Of a stretch of DNA of 64,000 nt, positions 13,922 through 25,472 are shown in pieces (position 1 is the stretch's first letter; each line of letters begins with the position of its first letter). A model generated the notes under the pieces. That model did no database searches. It saw only the letters and a list, made by a program, of their open reading frames with translations, and was not told where the DNA came from. The stretch spans positions 744,001 through 808,000 of the forward strand of contig JAJTTP010000019.1 of NCBI GenBank assembly GCA_023313575.1. The letters run 5' to 3'. The DNA is from Eutypella sp. D-1. Taxonomy: Eukaryota > Ascomycota > Sordariomycetes > Xylariales > Diatrypaceae. A program made the translations under genes and the position numbers.

Positions 13922-16569
13922 CTATTCGCGAAATGACGGTTGCACATCTGATCGCAGCCAGTCGTACGTATCGAGCAAATCGAAGTTGAAATCCAGTTGG
14001 GTTGAGGGGAAGTCCCAGCTATCCAGCGGATCTGGCGCAGCGAAGCCATCGGTTGAGACTACGTTGAGCGTCTGGTCGAGGACTCGCTGAATGACAGATT
14101 TGCACTCGCTACAGAGGTCACCGTTCGGCGCGGAGGGGTTTATCCAATCAAGGAACCCAACCAGTAAGCTCAGCTTCTGCACGATGCTGGACCGTGATAA
14201 CAACGGTACTTGCGGGTTGGCCCGTAGATGAGATTCGCTGGCCAGCGATCGAGGCTTCAAAAGTTCCATCGAGAGGATACCTCCTGCTGGCGCCGCAAAA
14301 CCCATAACCTGAAGAATAATATGAGCTACGAATCGATAGCAGAAGCTGGACAGGTTGCCTTACCAGCCATTCATAGCCGGCGCGAGCCCCCGCAAGCCTA
14401 TCAAACTGTGTCCAAAAGTTCAGTGTAAGTCTGCAGTATTGTATCAGTAACCTAATATCATCATACAATAGGTGGGGTAGGTTGAATCTGTATCTGAACA
14501 GGGTAGGGTCCGGTATAACGGTCGTGCAAGCTTTCCCGGGCCTAGGAAAAGGGGCTGTGGAGGTATTTGTATAATACCCAGGTCACTTACGTCACCATAT
14601 TGAAACTGACCATCAGCAATTCTCCGTTGTCCTTACCGCCGTGGCGGATTAAAAGTCTCTCAATGAAGAAAACATTTTGAAGTTTTTCCAGTTCCACGAG
14701 AAGTCTACAATAGAGTGTCTGGACGTCGAGGTTATTGTTTACGAAGTCGTCGGGATGATAACAAATGCAAGATGGAAATCCCGACACGGTCTTTTCTAGA
14801 CGAGCTTTGAGTTCCCTGTACGCTGAGTTAGTGTATGAGAGACTGGTAGTTATTTTCTAATAAGACAGCGTACATGAGCGCCTTGATAGGTGCTACAGTA
14901 TGACGGCTCAAGGCAACCTCGAAAATCTCCTCACGGATAAATGCGATCTGTGCCCGCGCTCGGATAAACGTAGTGCAATGGAACTCCCCTTTGCGATCCC
15001 AACCGTTTGAGTCGATACAATCTAGAGCTTTCGCCAGTGTAACTTCACCGGAGAATAACACTTTGTCGCTGATATCTAGAGGCAGTGGCGTGGTAGTGTA
15101 GCGGCGGCAAAGAAGCGGCGGTCTCCCAGTGAAGGAACATACTGACATGTGTGTGGTAAAGCAGTATGCGAAGACCCTCCTTTTAATCTCTGATGATATA
15201 CTTGGGATGTACGGTACATTTGGGTCTTTGTTTCCATCGTCGTGGAAGCCCAGGTAGGTGAGGAGTGATATCTTTTTTGCGTCACCCCTCCATGTAGGGA
15301 GACCTATTGAACATTAACAATTTCGGTTGTCCATTTTATATGTAATGTGACGGGAGTCACCTACTCGCATCCCCCGTAAATGTTGATTCATTGACTGCTT
15401 GACGCCTTATGACAGAGTACCAATTAGTTTTTGCTTCACAGTACCGTTTAGCCCTGAAATCTTGGATCCACACTTGCGTATAATAGACGCGGCGGGAAAG
15501 ACAGGGCTCATGCATGAACTCCCGAGAGGAAGGCGGGGTTAGCGACAAGCTGCAAATCTAAAAGTCATACTAACCAGGCAAGATGAAGCATCACACTATT
15601 CCCATTCGAAAAAGTTTCACATAACTCATAGCAAAGGTTAAAGCATTCACGAGCGAGTGGCGCCCAACCCCTGCTGAGAAGTTGGTCGTCCATTATTGAC
15701 TTCTGGGCGCGGGTAGATATGATACAGCCGCCCCAGAAGTTGAATAATAGGCCGAGTGATTCCCAGCGCAAGTTCGAACCGCACAGCTGATCGATCCAGG
15801 CTTGCGGGTTGGTCTCTTCATCGGAAAATGGACGGGTGGTGTTGAAGCAAAGCTTTTGTGCAAATTTGTCGAGCGAAGAAGGGTTACTCTGACTGGACGC
15901 GAGGTACGGCTCAAACTCCGAGTAGAACGACTTCAGTACGTGACGGGCCACGATGGCCACCCAGTTCTCCATGGGGCTTAAGTAAGTGCTGAACATGGTC
16001 ATACCTCGCGCCGCATCTGGCACGTTTCTTAGAACGGTGAGGCATTTTTCTCTGTATTTGTGGAAAGTAGGACCCCGGGTGTTGTTTTCGCGGACGTCAA
16101 AATAGCGGTCATCTGAAGATGCTGGCGTCCTTCCATGAAGCTGGGAGAGCGACAAAAGGCTGTTCTCAGTTTCAGCATAGACCCCACAGAAGCTTGTAAA
16201 ACCCAGGTAACCGGGGTTCGTGATTGCTGGGGTGGTCCTCTGCGGTTCTGGTGCCTTGAGATGTCCCACGCGAGCTGACTCAACGGAGGAGGACCCCGTG
16301 AGAGAAGAAGACGGCGTCGAGTGAACTCTGGGGGACCTTGAAGTGTTTCCCTTGACCTGGCTATGGCCTGACACGATGTAAACACAATCCTGTTCTTGTT
16401 TTCGTTTGATACATCGGCGACAGACCGGCTGTGAGTGGTCGCAAGCCACCTTGCGCTTTCGGCAGGGCTAAGATTTGAATAAGCGAGTCTACGGAAACAT
16501 ATGCTTATTAATCTGCCATACCTCACAGGCTTGTGGTCGGCCATTAGGCCGACGAAGTAGCGGCTCCAT
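13922..16569 (-). CDS. Zn2Cys6 transcription factor with fungal middle homology region
   Basis: Nuclear zinc-cluster regulator, 696 aa in seven exons: 16569-16522, 16467-15575, 15405-15365, 15303-14874, 14815-14591, 14430-14364 and 14308-13922. The exon total is an exact multiple of three. The zinc cluster (residues 15-44) is C-x2-C-x6-C-x6-C-x2-C-x8-C and is interrupted by intron 1 between its first two cysteines. Family landmarks follow in order: LTYLGFHDD, IKRRVFAYCF, SFTGRPPLL, TPLPLDISDKVL, and near the end the motif VMGFAAPAGGILSMELL, which is typical of fungal_trans regulators. Introns 2 (169 nt) and 5 (160 nt) are longer than the rest; intron 2 is the least certain, since a frame also stays open through part of it. 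The end is acidic (LDFNFDLLDTYDW), as expected for an activation region. Target genes are unknown; the glycosyltransferase lies 3.6 kb away. Confidence 0.8.
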
Positions 16570-17240
16570 CTTCACTCACTAACAAGCGCCGTATTGACGA
16601 AACCTAGTGATGCAAGGCGTTTCAGCTGTGACTCGAACGGCGGATTTGAGGAAGACTCAGATCATTTGTCAGCCCGCATATGACGAATGAAACGCAAACA
16701 AATTTTTTCCGCCGTGCCAGGAAGCCAAAATGATGTAGTATGTGCCCTACAAGTCTGTTCCCCCTAAAAGATTGACGAAGTTCGGAAACACACACATCGA
16801 GGACGGATCGTGTCATGTCATGTCAGCTTCGGCTTCGGCTTCGGCTTAGTAGCAAAACAGTGGGTACTACTGAGGGTATGAAAGCCTGACGGCTCAGGCA
16901 GGAATTTCAGCGTCAAATGGAAAAGTTTCCAAACCATGCCAAGAACACACCAAGTAGGTATTAAGTAGCGCTACCCTACCTACTGGGACCAATTAGTGCA
17001 GCCGCCGGTATAACAAGCCTCGATATAGCTTTAGTTGAACCAATAGTAAGTCTGCATTGACTCACCGTTCGACTCATCAAGCCGAAGCCGAAAATGTCAA
17101 CTATAGCTTGTCAATGGAGTCCAGCAAGGGCGTCTATGCGTCAAGGCGCAGATGACAAGCCTTGTTGTACATGCTGGTGTGGCATACACCAGAGCAAGAT
17201 GTCTTGGCCGAAGCCTGATGTAATTAGGCCTGCTTAATTA
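16570..17240. other. Intergenic with GGCTTC inverted repeats
   Basis: This separates the second regulator from a doubtful gene. It contains a (GGCTTC)n run at about 16826-16846 and the reverse form (AAGCCGAAGCCGAA) at about 17080-17094, listed separately. No gene recognised. Confidence 0.5.
16824..17094. repeat. Imperfect terminal-inverted-repeat pair (GGCTTC units)
   Basis: The left arm is CAGCTTCGGCTTCGGCTTCG and the right arm, read on the other strand, is TTTTCGGCTTCGGCTTG. They bound about 270 bp without coding potential. This could be a MITE-like remnant or two chance copies of a hexamer microsatellite. I see no target-site duplication. Confidence 0.3.
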
Positions 17241-17251
17241 TATATAAAAGT
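17241..17251 (+). promoter_or_regulatory. TATA-like element
   Basis: TATATATAAAAG lies about 130 bp before the ATG at 17376 and would place transcription start near 17275-17280. It supports the small gene that follows, but AT-rich matches are common. Confidence 0.35.
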
Positions 17252-17375
17252 ATTTATCATCCAACTCGAAACATTGAGCATACCTAAGGCAACAACATCA
17301 TTGAAAGCGTCTTCGACATCTTTACCTCCAACTTTTGAATCGCTTTATCGCTGTATCGTTGCAAAAACAATCCCC

Positions 17376-17891
17376 ATGTCTCATAATACATCCCTTCCGA
17401 CGATGGCGCCTAGCAACACAGGCCTGGAACAACCGTCCTCTAGGACACAGCCGCAATTGACCCGCACTACATCAGAGACGACTTTGGTCAACCCGAAGCA
17501 GAAAATGAGCTCGTATAAGGAGGATGGCAATGACGAGGAGCGAAGTACGTATTCGCTGAACTTGACACGCCTCTTCACTAAAGCTCACCCCCATGTTCAC
17601 TATTACTCCAAAACACATGTCACTAATACGGAAATTGTCACACATTTAGACACTGATAGCGAATCAACAATGACACTGAAAGACAACTCGCCGGAGTCCA
17701 CTTCGAGCCCTATATCGAAGACCATGTCAAAGGTCAAGTCGAAGTTGAAGGGAAACCCTCGGACAGAGAAGAAAAACACGATATACACACCAAGTGCATT
17801 AAGTACCTGGCAAGCACTGGCTGGTGAGTTGCTATTAGATATAGCTCTCTTAGGGGGTATCCGGCTAACAGAATCCGCAGAAATGAAGTAG
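17376..17891 (+). CDS. Hypothetical small Ser/Thr-rich protein
   Basis: Not recognised. The frame is open from 17274, but the first ATG is 17376 (MSHNTSLPTM), behind a TATA-like box. The product is hydrophilic and Ser/Thr-rich, with a basic patch near residues 110-125 (KVKSKLKGNPRTEKK). It has no signal peptide and no membrane segment. A possible last intron at 17825-17873 (GTGAGTTG...CTAACAG) keeps the frame, so the end reads either GIRLTESAEMK or ALAESAEMK. It may be a real lineage-specific gene or a chance frame. Confidence 0.35.
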   Translation: MSHNTSLPTMAPSNTGLEQPSSRTQPQLTRTTSETTLVNPKQKMSSYKEDGNDEERSTYSLNLTRLFTKAHPHVHYYSKTHVTNTEIVTHLDTDSESTMTLKDNSPESTSSPISKTMSKVKSKLKGNPRTEKKNTIYTPSALSTWQALAGELLLDIALLGGIRLTESAEMK

Positions 17892-18980
17892 CATGGAAAT
17901 ATTCCTTGGTGTTCGAGTTTACCATTGACCGCTTAATGGCCATTACTTACTGCATCCGGATATGATTCCCAACAGTGGAGGAGGCTTCTCCAGTAACACA
18001 CTCGCCATCTACTGCGATGCCTCATACAGGTTGTCTTGAAGGGTGTCGAGTCCAGTTTAGTTAATGGATAAAGAGTGAGTACTCTGGCGTTATGGTATAT
18101 CACCTGGGGTAGCGAAAATTCTTTTCTGGGTCCAAGTTTGATAATTACTTAATGAATAAAAGATAATTTATACTATCAGTTAAGGCAATCGGAATAGGAT
18201 GCCTAGACTTCCCTGTATTCTGTGTGCATATTAATACGAGATACGAATGGCTTGCACCAGCCGTATAACAGTGACACTGGATTCAAGACCTAGCTCCTGG
18301 AGACAGGACGGGTAGGAACAAATTTTATTTCCATGATTATCCCCGTTTGTGATCTCATAGAATCACTGGATATATAATGCTTACTGCACATCATTCCTTT
18401 ATAAAAAAAAGTTAGTGAGTGAAAACTCACAATGTATGGTATGTAGTAAACTAATTCTCAACGTTGGAATTGTCTGTCAATCAAGAGTCATCCTATATGC
18501 AATACAAGTTAAAGTGGTAGACCTGCGTTGTTTTTGGGTCATCTCGGAATAGCCAAGCGGTTAAAAGAACCAGGAAATGACACTGTGATATCTTGACGCC
18601 AACACCCAAAGGCAGCTGAGCTAAGCTAAGGAATTCAGTTGCTCGGGCGGACTCCTTCAGGGCGAGATCGGCATGCAGATCGGCCGCTAATAGAATAAGG
18701 CAATGCTAAAACATATGAGGCTTGATCCGCAATACCTCAACTAATTAGTAGCCAAGTCTTCTGCGGAGTACACTTCCCATCAAATGAAGCATGATGTATC
18801 CAACTAGGAATCAAAATTAATCTGTCTTATGGTCTTAGAGATCGAGGCATATATCGATTACGTAGTAGAAATATCTGAAGAAAGTGGTCCGGTATTTAGA
18901 TATGATGTTTAAATAGAAGGCATAGCTCAGGCCAGAGTGTTGAGAGGTTGCAGGCCACTCATGAGACACGTATCAACTAT
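17892..18980. other. Intergenic, nothing recognised
   Basis: Ordinary composition. A tRNA A-box-like TAGCCAAGCGG near 18552 has no matching B box or acceptor stem, so I call no tRNA. Confidence 0.5.
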
Positions 18981-19080
18981 TTTGCGAACATCATGAAGTT
19001 TAGTGAAGAGCAACAGCGCTAAGCATCTATCAGGACTTGACTATTGACACCAGGCTATACCACTAGCTAATAATAACCAC

Positions 19081-19503
19081 CATCGTACTTCTTGCCGCCT
19101 GCGTGCCCGCCACGCCAACCGGAGCGGGCGCGGTGGAGTCGCGTTCCGGCGTGAAGCTGAGCCAGGCGGATGCAGCCTCGCGACTGACCGCAGCGGGAAT
19201 CACTGCAAGTGCGTCAGGGAGTTGCACGGACCGCACAAAGTCGACGTGTGTATCATATGAGGGCGTCTACTCGGGGACAGTGGAAGGGGCCATCAGACTC
19301 AAGAAAGCATGCGCGTGCTCCTTCTCCCGGATCGCCGACCGCAGTGACGGGTACCCGCAATGGAAGAGTGCTGCTGGGAACGTCTACTGCGTCAGTGTTC
19401 CCCCTTTCTCTACTTTCCTTCCTACGCTTGAACTGACTGGTACTAACTGAGAGATTTCTTCATATAGGACGAAGGTAACCACTGGGACGTAACGTACTAT
19501 TAG
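19081..19503 (+). pseudogene. Small secreted M15-peptidase-like gene lacking its metal-binding core
   Basis: The coding frame runs from about 19081 to 19390. An intron at 19391-19467 (GTCAGT donor, TACTAAC branch site, ATATAG acceptor) leads to a last exon, 19468-19503, ending EGNHWDVTYY. The start has a hydrophobic signal-like stretch (TTIVLLAACVPATP); I could not place the first exon, although ATGAAGTTTAG at 18994 would encode a plausible MKF start. From memory of the family, small secreted proteins of fungi and actinobacteria with this layout (LSQADAASRL, SGSCTDR, then EGNHWD) carry a central GH...GTYSH..GYK.D segment, as in D-Ala-D-Ala peptidases. Here the frame jumps from IRLKKACAC to SFSRIADRSDG, so that segment is missing in frame. 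The gene is either non-catalytic or dead. Confidence 0.5.
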
Positions 19504-20145
19504 ATATGCCCATTTATGGGAGCATGTGTTAATGGATGTAGATCCATCTCATGGGGCGAAATGTAGTTTAGGGACCAAAATGGGCCCTAATGTACTTTTC
19601 ATGTCATTCCCGACTACTAGATCGGTTCGGGTCTGCTACGGTTACACCCTAATGCTATCACCCTTTTATCAGTATAGAAACATTGGCTCCCCCGCGATGT
19701 GAAGTGTAGCAAGCATATAAGCATGGACCAGGCGTCGATATATACATATATTCAGGGTATTGATGTATCTATAATGCTATTACAGTCCCGGCTAGAAACG
19801 TGCCTTATCTAGGCTGTGACTTGTCGTAAATATCGAGGCCTTGCATTGTCTAACACGCTATTGTGGGTCTTAAAAGTGGCACGGATGTTGTCAATAGGGG
19901 TAAATAGGGGTAAGACAAAGGTCAACGTGACCCATAGTTATCTTCAACGTATAAAATGGTAGTAATCCCCACCGAGGAAATTTGACCGATCGGTTCATTA
20001 GGGTATGTATGCCACCCCCCCGTGTCGCTATATAGGGCATGGTTCAACTGACAGCAATTAGGTGAAATCCATAGCGTACCGTACATTTTGAGGATTTGTA
20101 CATTTCAGCCCTCCTGTTACACAAATCTGTGAATTCTTTCCTGGT
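19504..20145. other. Intergenic, nothing recognised
   Basis: Contains a short direct repeat (AATAGGGGTAAATAGGGGTAAG near 19893-19914). It lies between the 3' ends of two convergent genes. No gene seen. Confidence 0.5.
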
Positions 20146-21884
20146 CTACTCTTTCCCAGACCCGGCAAGTTTAGCAATCTCCCGTGCTGCCACGTACCGT
20201 CCAGGATCACTCTGCGCGATCTTGCCTAATTCTCTGGCTTTGTTCTGCATCGACACACTACCGCTCGACCCATCTATTACTCTGAGAATGGCGTCCTGCA
20301 AGCAATCCGCCGTCCAGAATGGACTAGTTTCCCGACAGCCCCAAAGGCCAACCCCAATGTCTTCAGCAAGCTGTGCGAAGCTATAGAGATCTAGCCACTG
20401 GGGCAAGATGATCTGGGCGACACCAGCGCTACGTCGTTTATGAGTTAGCTACGTCATAAATAATATCAATATTTATAACAAAAGGAGATAAAAAATGGCC
20501 TACCTAATAGCTTCGTGGTAGCACCCTGAACCACCATGATGAACGGAGGCAATGACATAACCTGACTCCAAGATAGATGGTGGGTCAATCGGTAGCCAGC
20601 TCATCATTTTGATGCGCTCGCTGTCAATAAAGGGTTGTAAGGGAATTTTGAAGTCATCGTCAAGCACTCCGTCATCATCAACATCTGAGGTTCGTCCTCG
20701 AAATTTCCACAGGATTTGTACGTTTGTTGTAGCTAACACTCCTGCGAGTCCCTTTGCCATGGTTTTTGCGACAGGCTCGGAGTAAGTATATACTGAGCCG
20801 AGGTTGACAAGAACAGTGGGAGCTCGCGATAGCCACTTCGTTAAGACTGGATCTTGTTCTTCTGCTGGACCTAAAGACAGGACCATGGGTCCCGTACAAG
20901 TCACATTCGGTGGTATTGGATCCACGGGTATGGAAGCACCGGGCATCGTCTCTGTTAGCCATGGCACGTCGGGGCGATGGAGCATGAGATTAAGTGGATC
21001 TCTCACGCCCTTAGACTTAAGAAAAGTTTGTTTCCGTTTTATTTCTGGAATAGAAAATACCGAAGAGATGAATCGGAAATTTAGGTATATATTCTCAGCC
21101 ATCCTGTTCCACGGGACGGGGTATGGAATCCCTGAGCCCATACTTGCATCAACTGTCAGCGGAACCAGATTAAAATTCTAAGTGCGCCCGACGGTAAAAT
21201 AGAGAGTGTAATGGTACTAGAAATTGCATACCATGGATATTTCCAAAGCATTTTCCAGGGCTGGTCTCCGGAGAAGTTATCAACGAGGGTATTTGGAGTG
21301 ACAAAGGCATGCAGACGGTTCTGGTCCCGGACGGCGTCAATGGCAGGTCGAAGAAGAGAGTCCAATACTACAATTGCGGGATTCAATTCTGTTATAACTT
21401 GCTTTACCTGCTCGTACATGGCAAGGTGTTCCTCGGCATTCCACGGTGAGAGATACAGCTGTAGTTGTTTGCACATCGTATCGATACCAGCCAAGCCCGG
21501 TGGATGTAGTGTGCCTGACATCGTTTGTCCAGCTACTTTAGCTCTAGGCCCCAGAGACAGGCCATCGAGTTCGTGAAATACTATATCTTTCGCAGTTGCT
21601 GTTACCTTCCGGCCGTAGGAAGAAATACGCTGCAGCTTGGGACCGAGTGGTGTAAAGGATGCAAAGTGGATCTGCACGTGTGGGTGCTGTTCCAATAGGG
21701 CCTGGGTTGTGGCCAGATGAACATTCGAGAGACCGAATTCGCTGTTCGTGAGAAAAAGAGCAGTGTTGTTTTTCCCAATAACAACAGGAAATTGTAGAGG
21801 AACAGACGGCACTGTAAACGATAGATATAGGGCGAATATCGCGATTAATGCTGAGCCAGCGAAGAAAAATGGTCCAAGCCCCAT
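20146..21884 (-). CDS. UDP-glycosyltransferase (GT1 family)
   Basis: Transfers a sugar from a UDP-sugar to a small acceptor; 524 aa. Exons are 21884-21232, 21142-20504 and 20428-20146 (introns 89 and 75 nt), and the sum is an exact number of codons. The N-terminus has one hydrophobic segment (about residues 5-27, FFFAGSALIAIFALYLSF), then the acceptor-binding half (TNSEFGLSNVHLATTQALLE). The C-terminal half has the GT-B donor site: TVLVNLGSVYTYSEP, LPIDPPSILESG, then ASVHHGGSGCYHEAIS joined across intron 2 to AGVAQIILPQWLDLYSFAQL. His-His-Gly-Gly and the following Glu are the usual nucleotide-sugar contacts. The length is normal for fungal GT1 enzymes and all key blocks are present. The acceptor cannot be read from sequence; sterols, polyketides or other metabolites are possible. 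Confidence 0.9.
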
Positions 21885-23588
21885 GTTGACAAGGCATGGA
21901 GCGGGAAGAAACGTAATCTAATCTGAAGAGACGACCCTCAAAAAGGGGAGAGGCTTCATGCGATGATTCCGTTTCGAGTTAACAGATTGGAAGGGAATTG
22001 GACAGTATTGATAGATAGCGGGGACCGAACGATGTGAAGCTTAATACAAGATGAGCTGCGTTAGCGGGATCGTGCTTACCCGTGGAAGGTAGCAATGTGA
22101 TTATGCAAGATATACGCTACTATACTATGTGGCGGGTAGAAGCCTGCAAGGGACGGACTTAATTAGAGGGGTAAGTGAGCTTGGCGCGAAGTTTACGTTG
22201 TCAATGCTACTCTGCGCCTCTGTTCCCCCTTGGAGTGATGTGAAAGCGTACTACAAAAGTACTTGTTCCCAGAGCATGCTATAGTAAGCGAGACAGAACG
22301 ATTTGAAGAAAATAAAGAATTGCGCCAGTATAGTTGATTGTCATTTCACCATGAAAGCCAGGCCACATAGATTCCTAATGACCATAGAGGAAGTATCAAG
22401 ATCGGTAAACGCTGGATACGCAACACTTAGACGAGCCATAAAACCAGGTGGTAAGTCCTATGGGAGTTTCGATATACATCCAGGAAGGGTTTCTACGTTG
22501 TATAATATTTTAACAGCATAATAGCACTTCAGAGTTGCTCCTACACCATGCAACCTAAAAGGCATAATGATTCTCATATAACGAGTAGGTCTTGCTTCAG
22601 GAATACACTCGATCACATTACCGATCCGGGACTGTATTGGATTCTTATGTATCTGCCCTTAATTATATCTTCTTTATCATGAATCTACTGAATAGCGACG
22701 GTCGCAGGATGCACTATTTCAAGTATACCTGATATTATAACCATTCCACTTAAGCTTTAGTTTCGCTTACCAAGAGGTACAGTAATCGTGATACAAGTAG
22801 TATTCTTTTACCTTCATGTCGAGCGACAGGGGCCAGGGTGCCGGGATCTTGTACCTATTCGATTGGTGGAGGCGCGACATTTTCCGTGCCATGACTACTA
22901 ATCTCATTGGGGTCTAATGCGCTATATTTGATACTACCAACCTGCCGTGCTTGTGTAGTAAGTTGGTCTTCTTTCCTTCCTTTTGTCATAGACTCGATCA
23001 TTTATCCTCGTCGTCTGATCTGGGGCATTTCACTTTACCGTTCGTAGATTATCTTTAAGAAGCAAAAATAGAGATAAAAATAATTCATAAGCGGGGCAGA
23101 CAAGCGTTAAAAGGCAACCATGATCAGAGACCTCTCAGTCATCTGATCCTATGCATCCTCCCCCCATATTTTGCGTCGCCCCCAAACGCGGGATCGTCCG
23201 ACCGTAAACCCCATCTTACCTAGTAAGACTGCCAAGACGGCTCATAGTGTAACCTAACGATATTCAGCCAGGTCAGCTTCTCCATAAGGCTACTCTTAGT
23301 TCCCTTCAACCCCGCTAGTACTCCATGTAAACGGTTTTGCGGGCGGAAAAGGGCTGAATATGTCCTCTATAATATGCAGCTTATCCTCTTAGCGCTGAGT
23401 ATACTGCTAAGTACCAAAATAGGTATGTCAGGTTGCGGAAGATGTGTCTTGGTCCTGCGAGGTGCATGCCTATTAAAATCCTATCCCCGCTCTGATCGCA
23501 AGACCCCAGGTTCTACTCCAGATGTCTCGAATCTTGATTTCTTTCCTTCTTAGCCACATTGTATGGGCCTTCACTGGTAACGGTTATA
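21885..23588. other. Intergenic between divergent genes
   Basis: About 1.7 kb that should hold the promoters of the glycosyltransferase (-) and the PTH11-like gene (+). No gene recognised. A 72-codon frame at 22303-22521 shows no family feature. Confidence 0.5.
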
Positions 23589-25073
23589 ATGTCGAACCTG
23601 GATTTCTCCTCAGTGCCGCCAAACCAGCTCGAAGATGTTCTCAATGGACCTGCTCTCCCGCCGCCCGAGGGGATTGAGCCAAACTTTATCGATCCGCCGA
23701 CAGGGAGTACCAAGGCGCTGGGCGCGCTCTTCACCTGTTTGATTCTAGGGACAGTGTTTCTTGCCATTCGCTTCTATGTGCGAATATTTGTTGTGAAGAA
23801 AACACATTTAGGCGATTGTGAGTCGTTGTTAGATGATGGCACCAGGGAGTAAGCAGAGTGGTCACGGTTCTAACGGTGCCCCTAAGATTTGATCATCCCG
23901 GCATATGTGAGGCGGCCTCTATCGATCGCGATTTCGATCAATCAGTATGATCTAGGTAGAGAGAGCTTGCAACTAATATGATGAAGGCATTCTTCGTAAT
24001 GGTAGCAACCGGCTCTTTGCGGCGGATTCTCTCCGGGCCCGGTATTTACATCCACCAGTGGAATGTCCGCGCACGGGATATGAACGCCTACCTCTATGTA
24101 AATTCTTCCTTAATGCTCTCAGCCACACAGGAAATACTGATGTCGGTAGATATGCTTCATCGGTACTTCATTCTACGGCGCTGCGATGCTGTTAATGAAG
24201 TGGGCTATTCTCTGGGAGTGGATCAAAGTCTTCGTACCCTTACCTAATCGCAACGCTTTTTACTGGGCTTGCCAGGCCATGATCGCGGTTAACATGGTCT
24301 TCTACGTCACCGCAATAATCCTCACAAACGTGGCTTGTACCCCATACAAGCGAAATTGGGACAAGACAATTCCGGGGACGTGCCTGGACATTAAGATTAT
24401 AAACCTGTCAACCGCCGTAGTCAATCTCGTTATTGACCTAGCGATCTTCGCGCTCCCACAGAAGGTCATTTGGAGCCTACACATGTCGAACAGGAGACGG
24501 GTCGGATTCTCCATCATTTTCGCCATTGGTCTTATGTAGGTTACCCCGAGCCCACCACCCTACCCATCCATCTGGGTAGTTGTTTACAAATGGGATAGGA
24601 CATGCGTCAGTGCAGCATGCCGAATTGCTGCTGCTGCCCATTGGATCCGATCAGACGATATGACATACCACTTTTCCGACGTTGCGATTTGGGCCAGCGC
24701 CGAGCTGGCTTGTGGTATCCTCGTATTTTCTATACCCGCAATCCCAAAAGCATTCGCGAACGTGAAGGTTCCGGGCTGGCTATCGTCACTGAGGTCGTGG
24801 TCACGCACACACTCGCCCGCCCAAAGCCAGCATAACCGAAAGTCTAGGAGTGTATGGCCAGGGGTTGGGACGACACGACCGCGGAACTACCAAAATATTG
24901 AGGATAGTGGCAGTAGTAACAATATGATACGTACAGGGACGCCGGGAGGGCCAGAAAGTGTACAGACCCTTGAAATGGGGTTTGTCAAGGCCCCTGAGGG
25001 TCCCGTTCTTGGAGCCACTTCCTCCGTGGATACTGCGACTTACGACATGAATCACCCTCATGGTCAGGTCTAG
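23589..25073 (+). CDS. PTH11-like seven-transmembrane protein (SAT4/rhodopsin-type domain)
   Basis: Integral membrane protein of 406 aa in five exons: 23589-23817, 23887-23906, 23987-24097, 24150-24535 and 24599-25073. Exon 2 is a 20-nt micro-exon that supplies the conserved YLIIPAY after GD; exact phase and family agreement support it. Landmarks in order are TKALGALFTCLILGTVFLAIRF (first helix), GIYIHQWNVRARDM, AMLLMKWAILWEW, FVPLPNRNAFYWAC, VACTPYKRNWDKTIPG, NLVIDLAIFALPQKVIW, RRVGFSIIFAIGLM and AIWASAELACGILVF. The tail of about 130 residues is hydrophilic and probably cytosolic. Relatives act as putative G-protein-coupled receptors or surface sensors in plant- and insect-associated fungi; for this copy only membership is supported. 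The start at 23589 is the first ATG of the frame. Confidence 0.85.
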
Positions 25074-25472
25074 AACCTGGCATTGCAGATAACAGTACAT
25101 ACGCTAAGGATAGTATTATGAAGATGTCTGAATATGGCGAGTACTCTTGCAAATGCATCCTACAATGTGACCGAACTCTTCCGTACGATACAGGTGTTGA
25201 TAAGAGCGAGTTTGATATCTTTCGGCGCCTGGTACCGTGATCGTATACGAAAACCACATAGGATCTAAGTTACCAAGTGAAAATCTCTTAGCTGTAGTAA
25301 TAAACCAATCATCCGGAAGGGATATTCCAAGGTCGATAAAGTGGAAACTTGAAAAGATAGATCGATTCGTAGTGATATACTGCATACCACCCCTATCCTG
25401 ATGGACCCATAATAGGGGTCTAAATTGTAGGCAAAACAAAACTATCGCCTTACCACAACCCATTGCACGAAT
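25074..25472. other. Intergenic, nothing recognised
   Basis: Region between the receptor-like gene and the truncated phosphotransferase fragment. The 115-codon minus frame at 25116-25463 does not continue the phosphotransferase fold as I know it. Confidence 0.4.

Noticed and set aside
15357..15548. Separate small gene on the minus strand
   Set aside because: Its last codons (NESTFTGDAS) fit exon 3 of the second regulator; the rest is best read as intron 2.
17274..17375. Upstream extension of the hypothetical frame
   Set aside because: It starts with TTG, not ATG, and lies where the TATA-like box predicts the 5' UTR.
18545..18640. tRNA-like A box (TAGCCAAGCGG)
   Set aside because: No GGTTCGANTCC-type B box, no acceptor stem and no anticodon arm around it.
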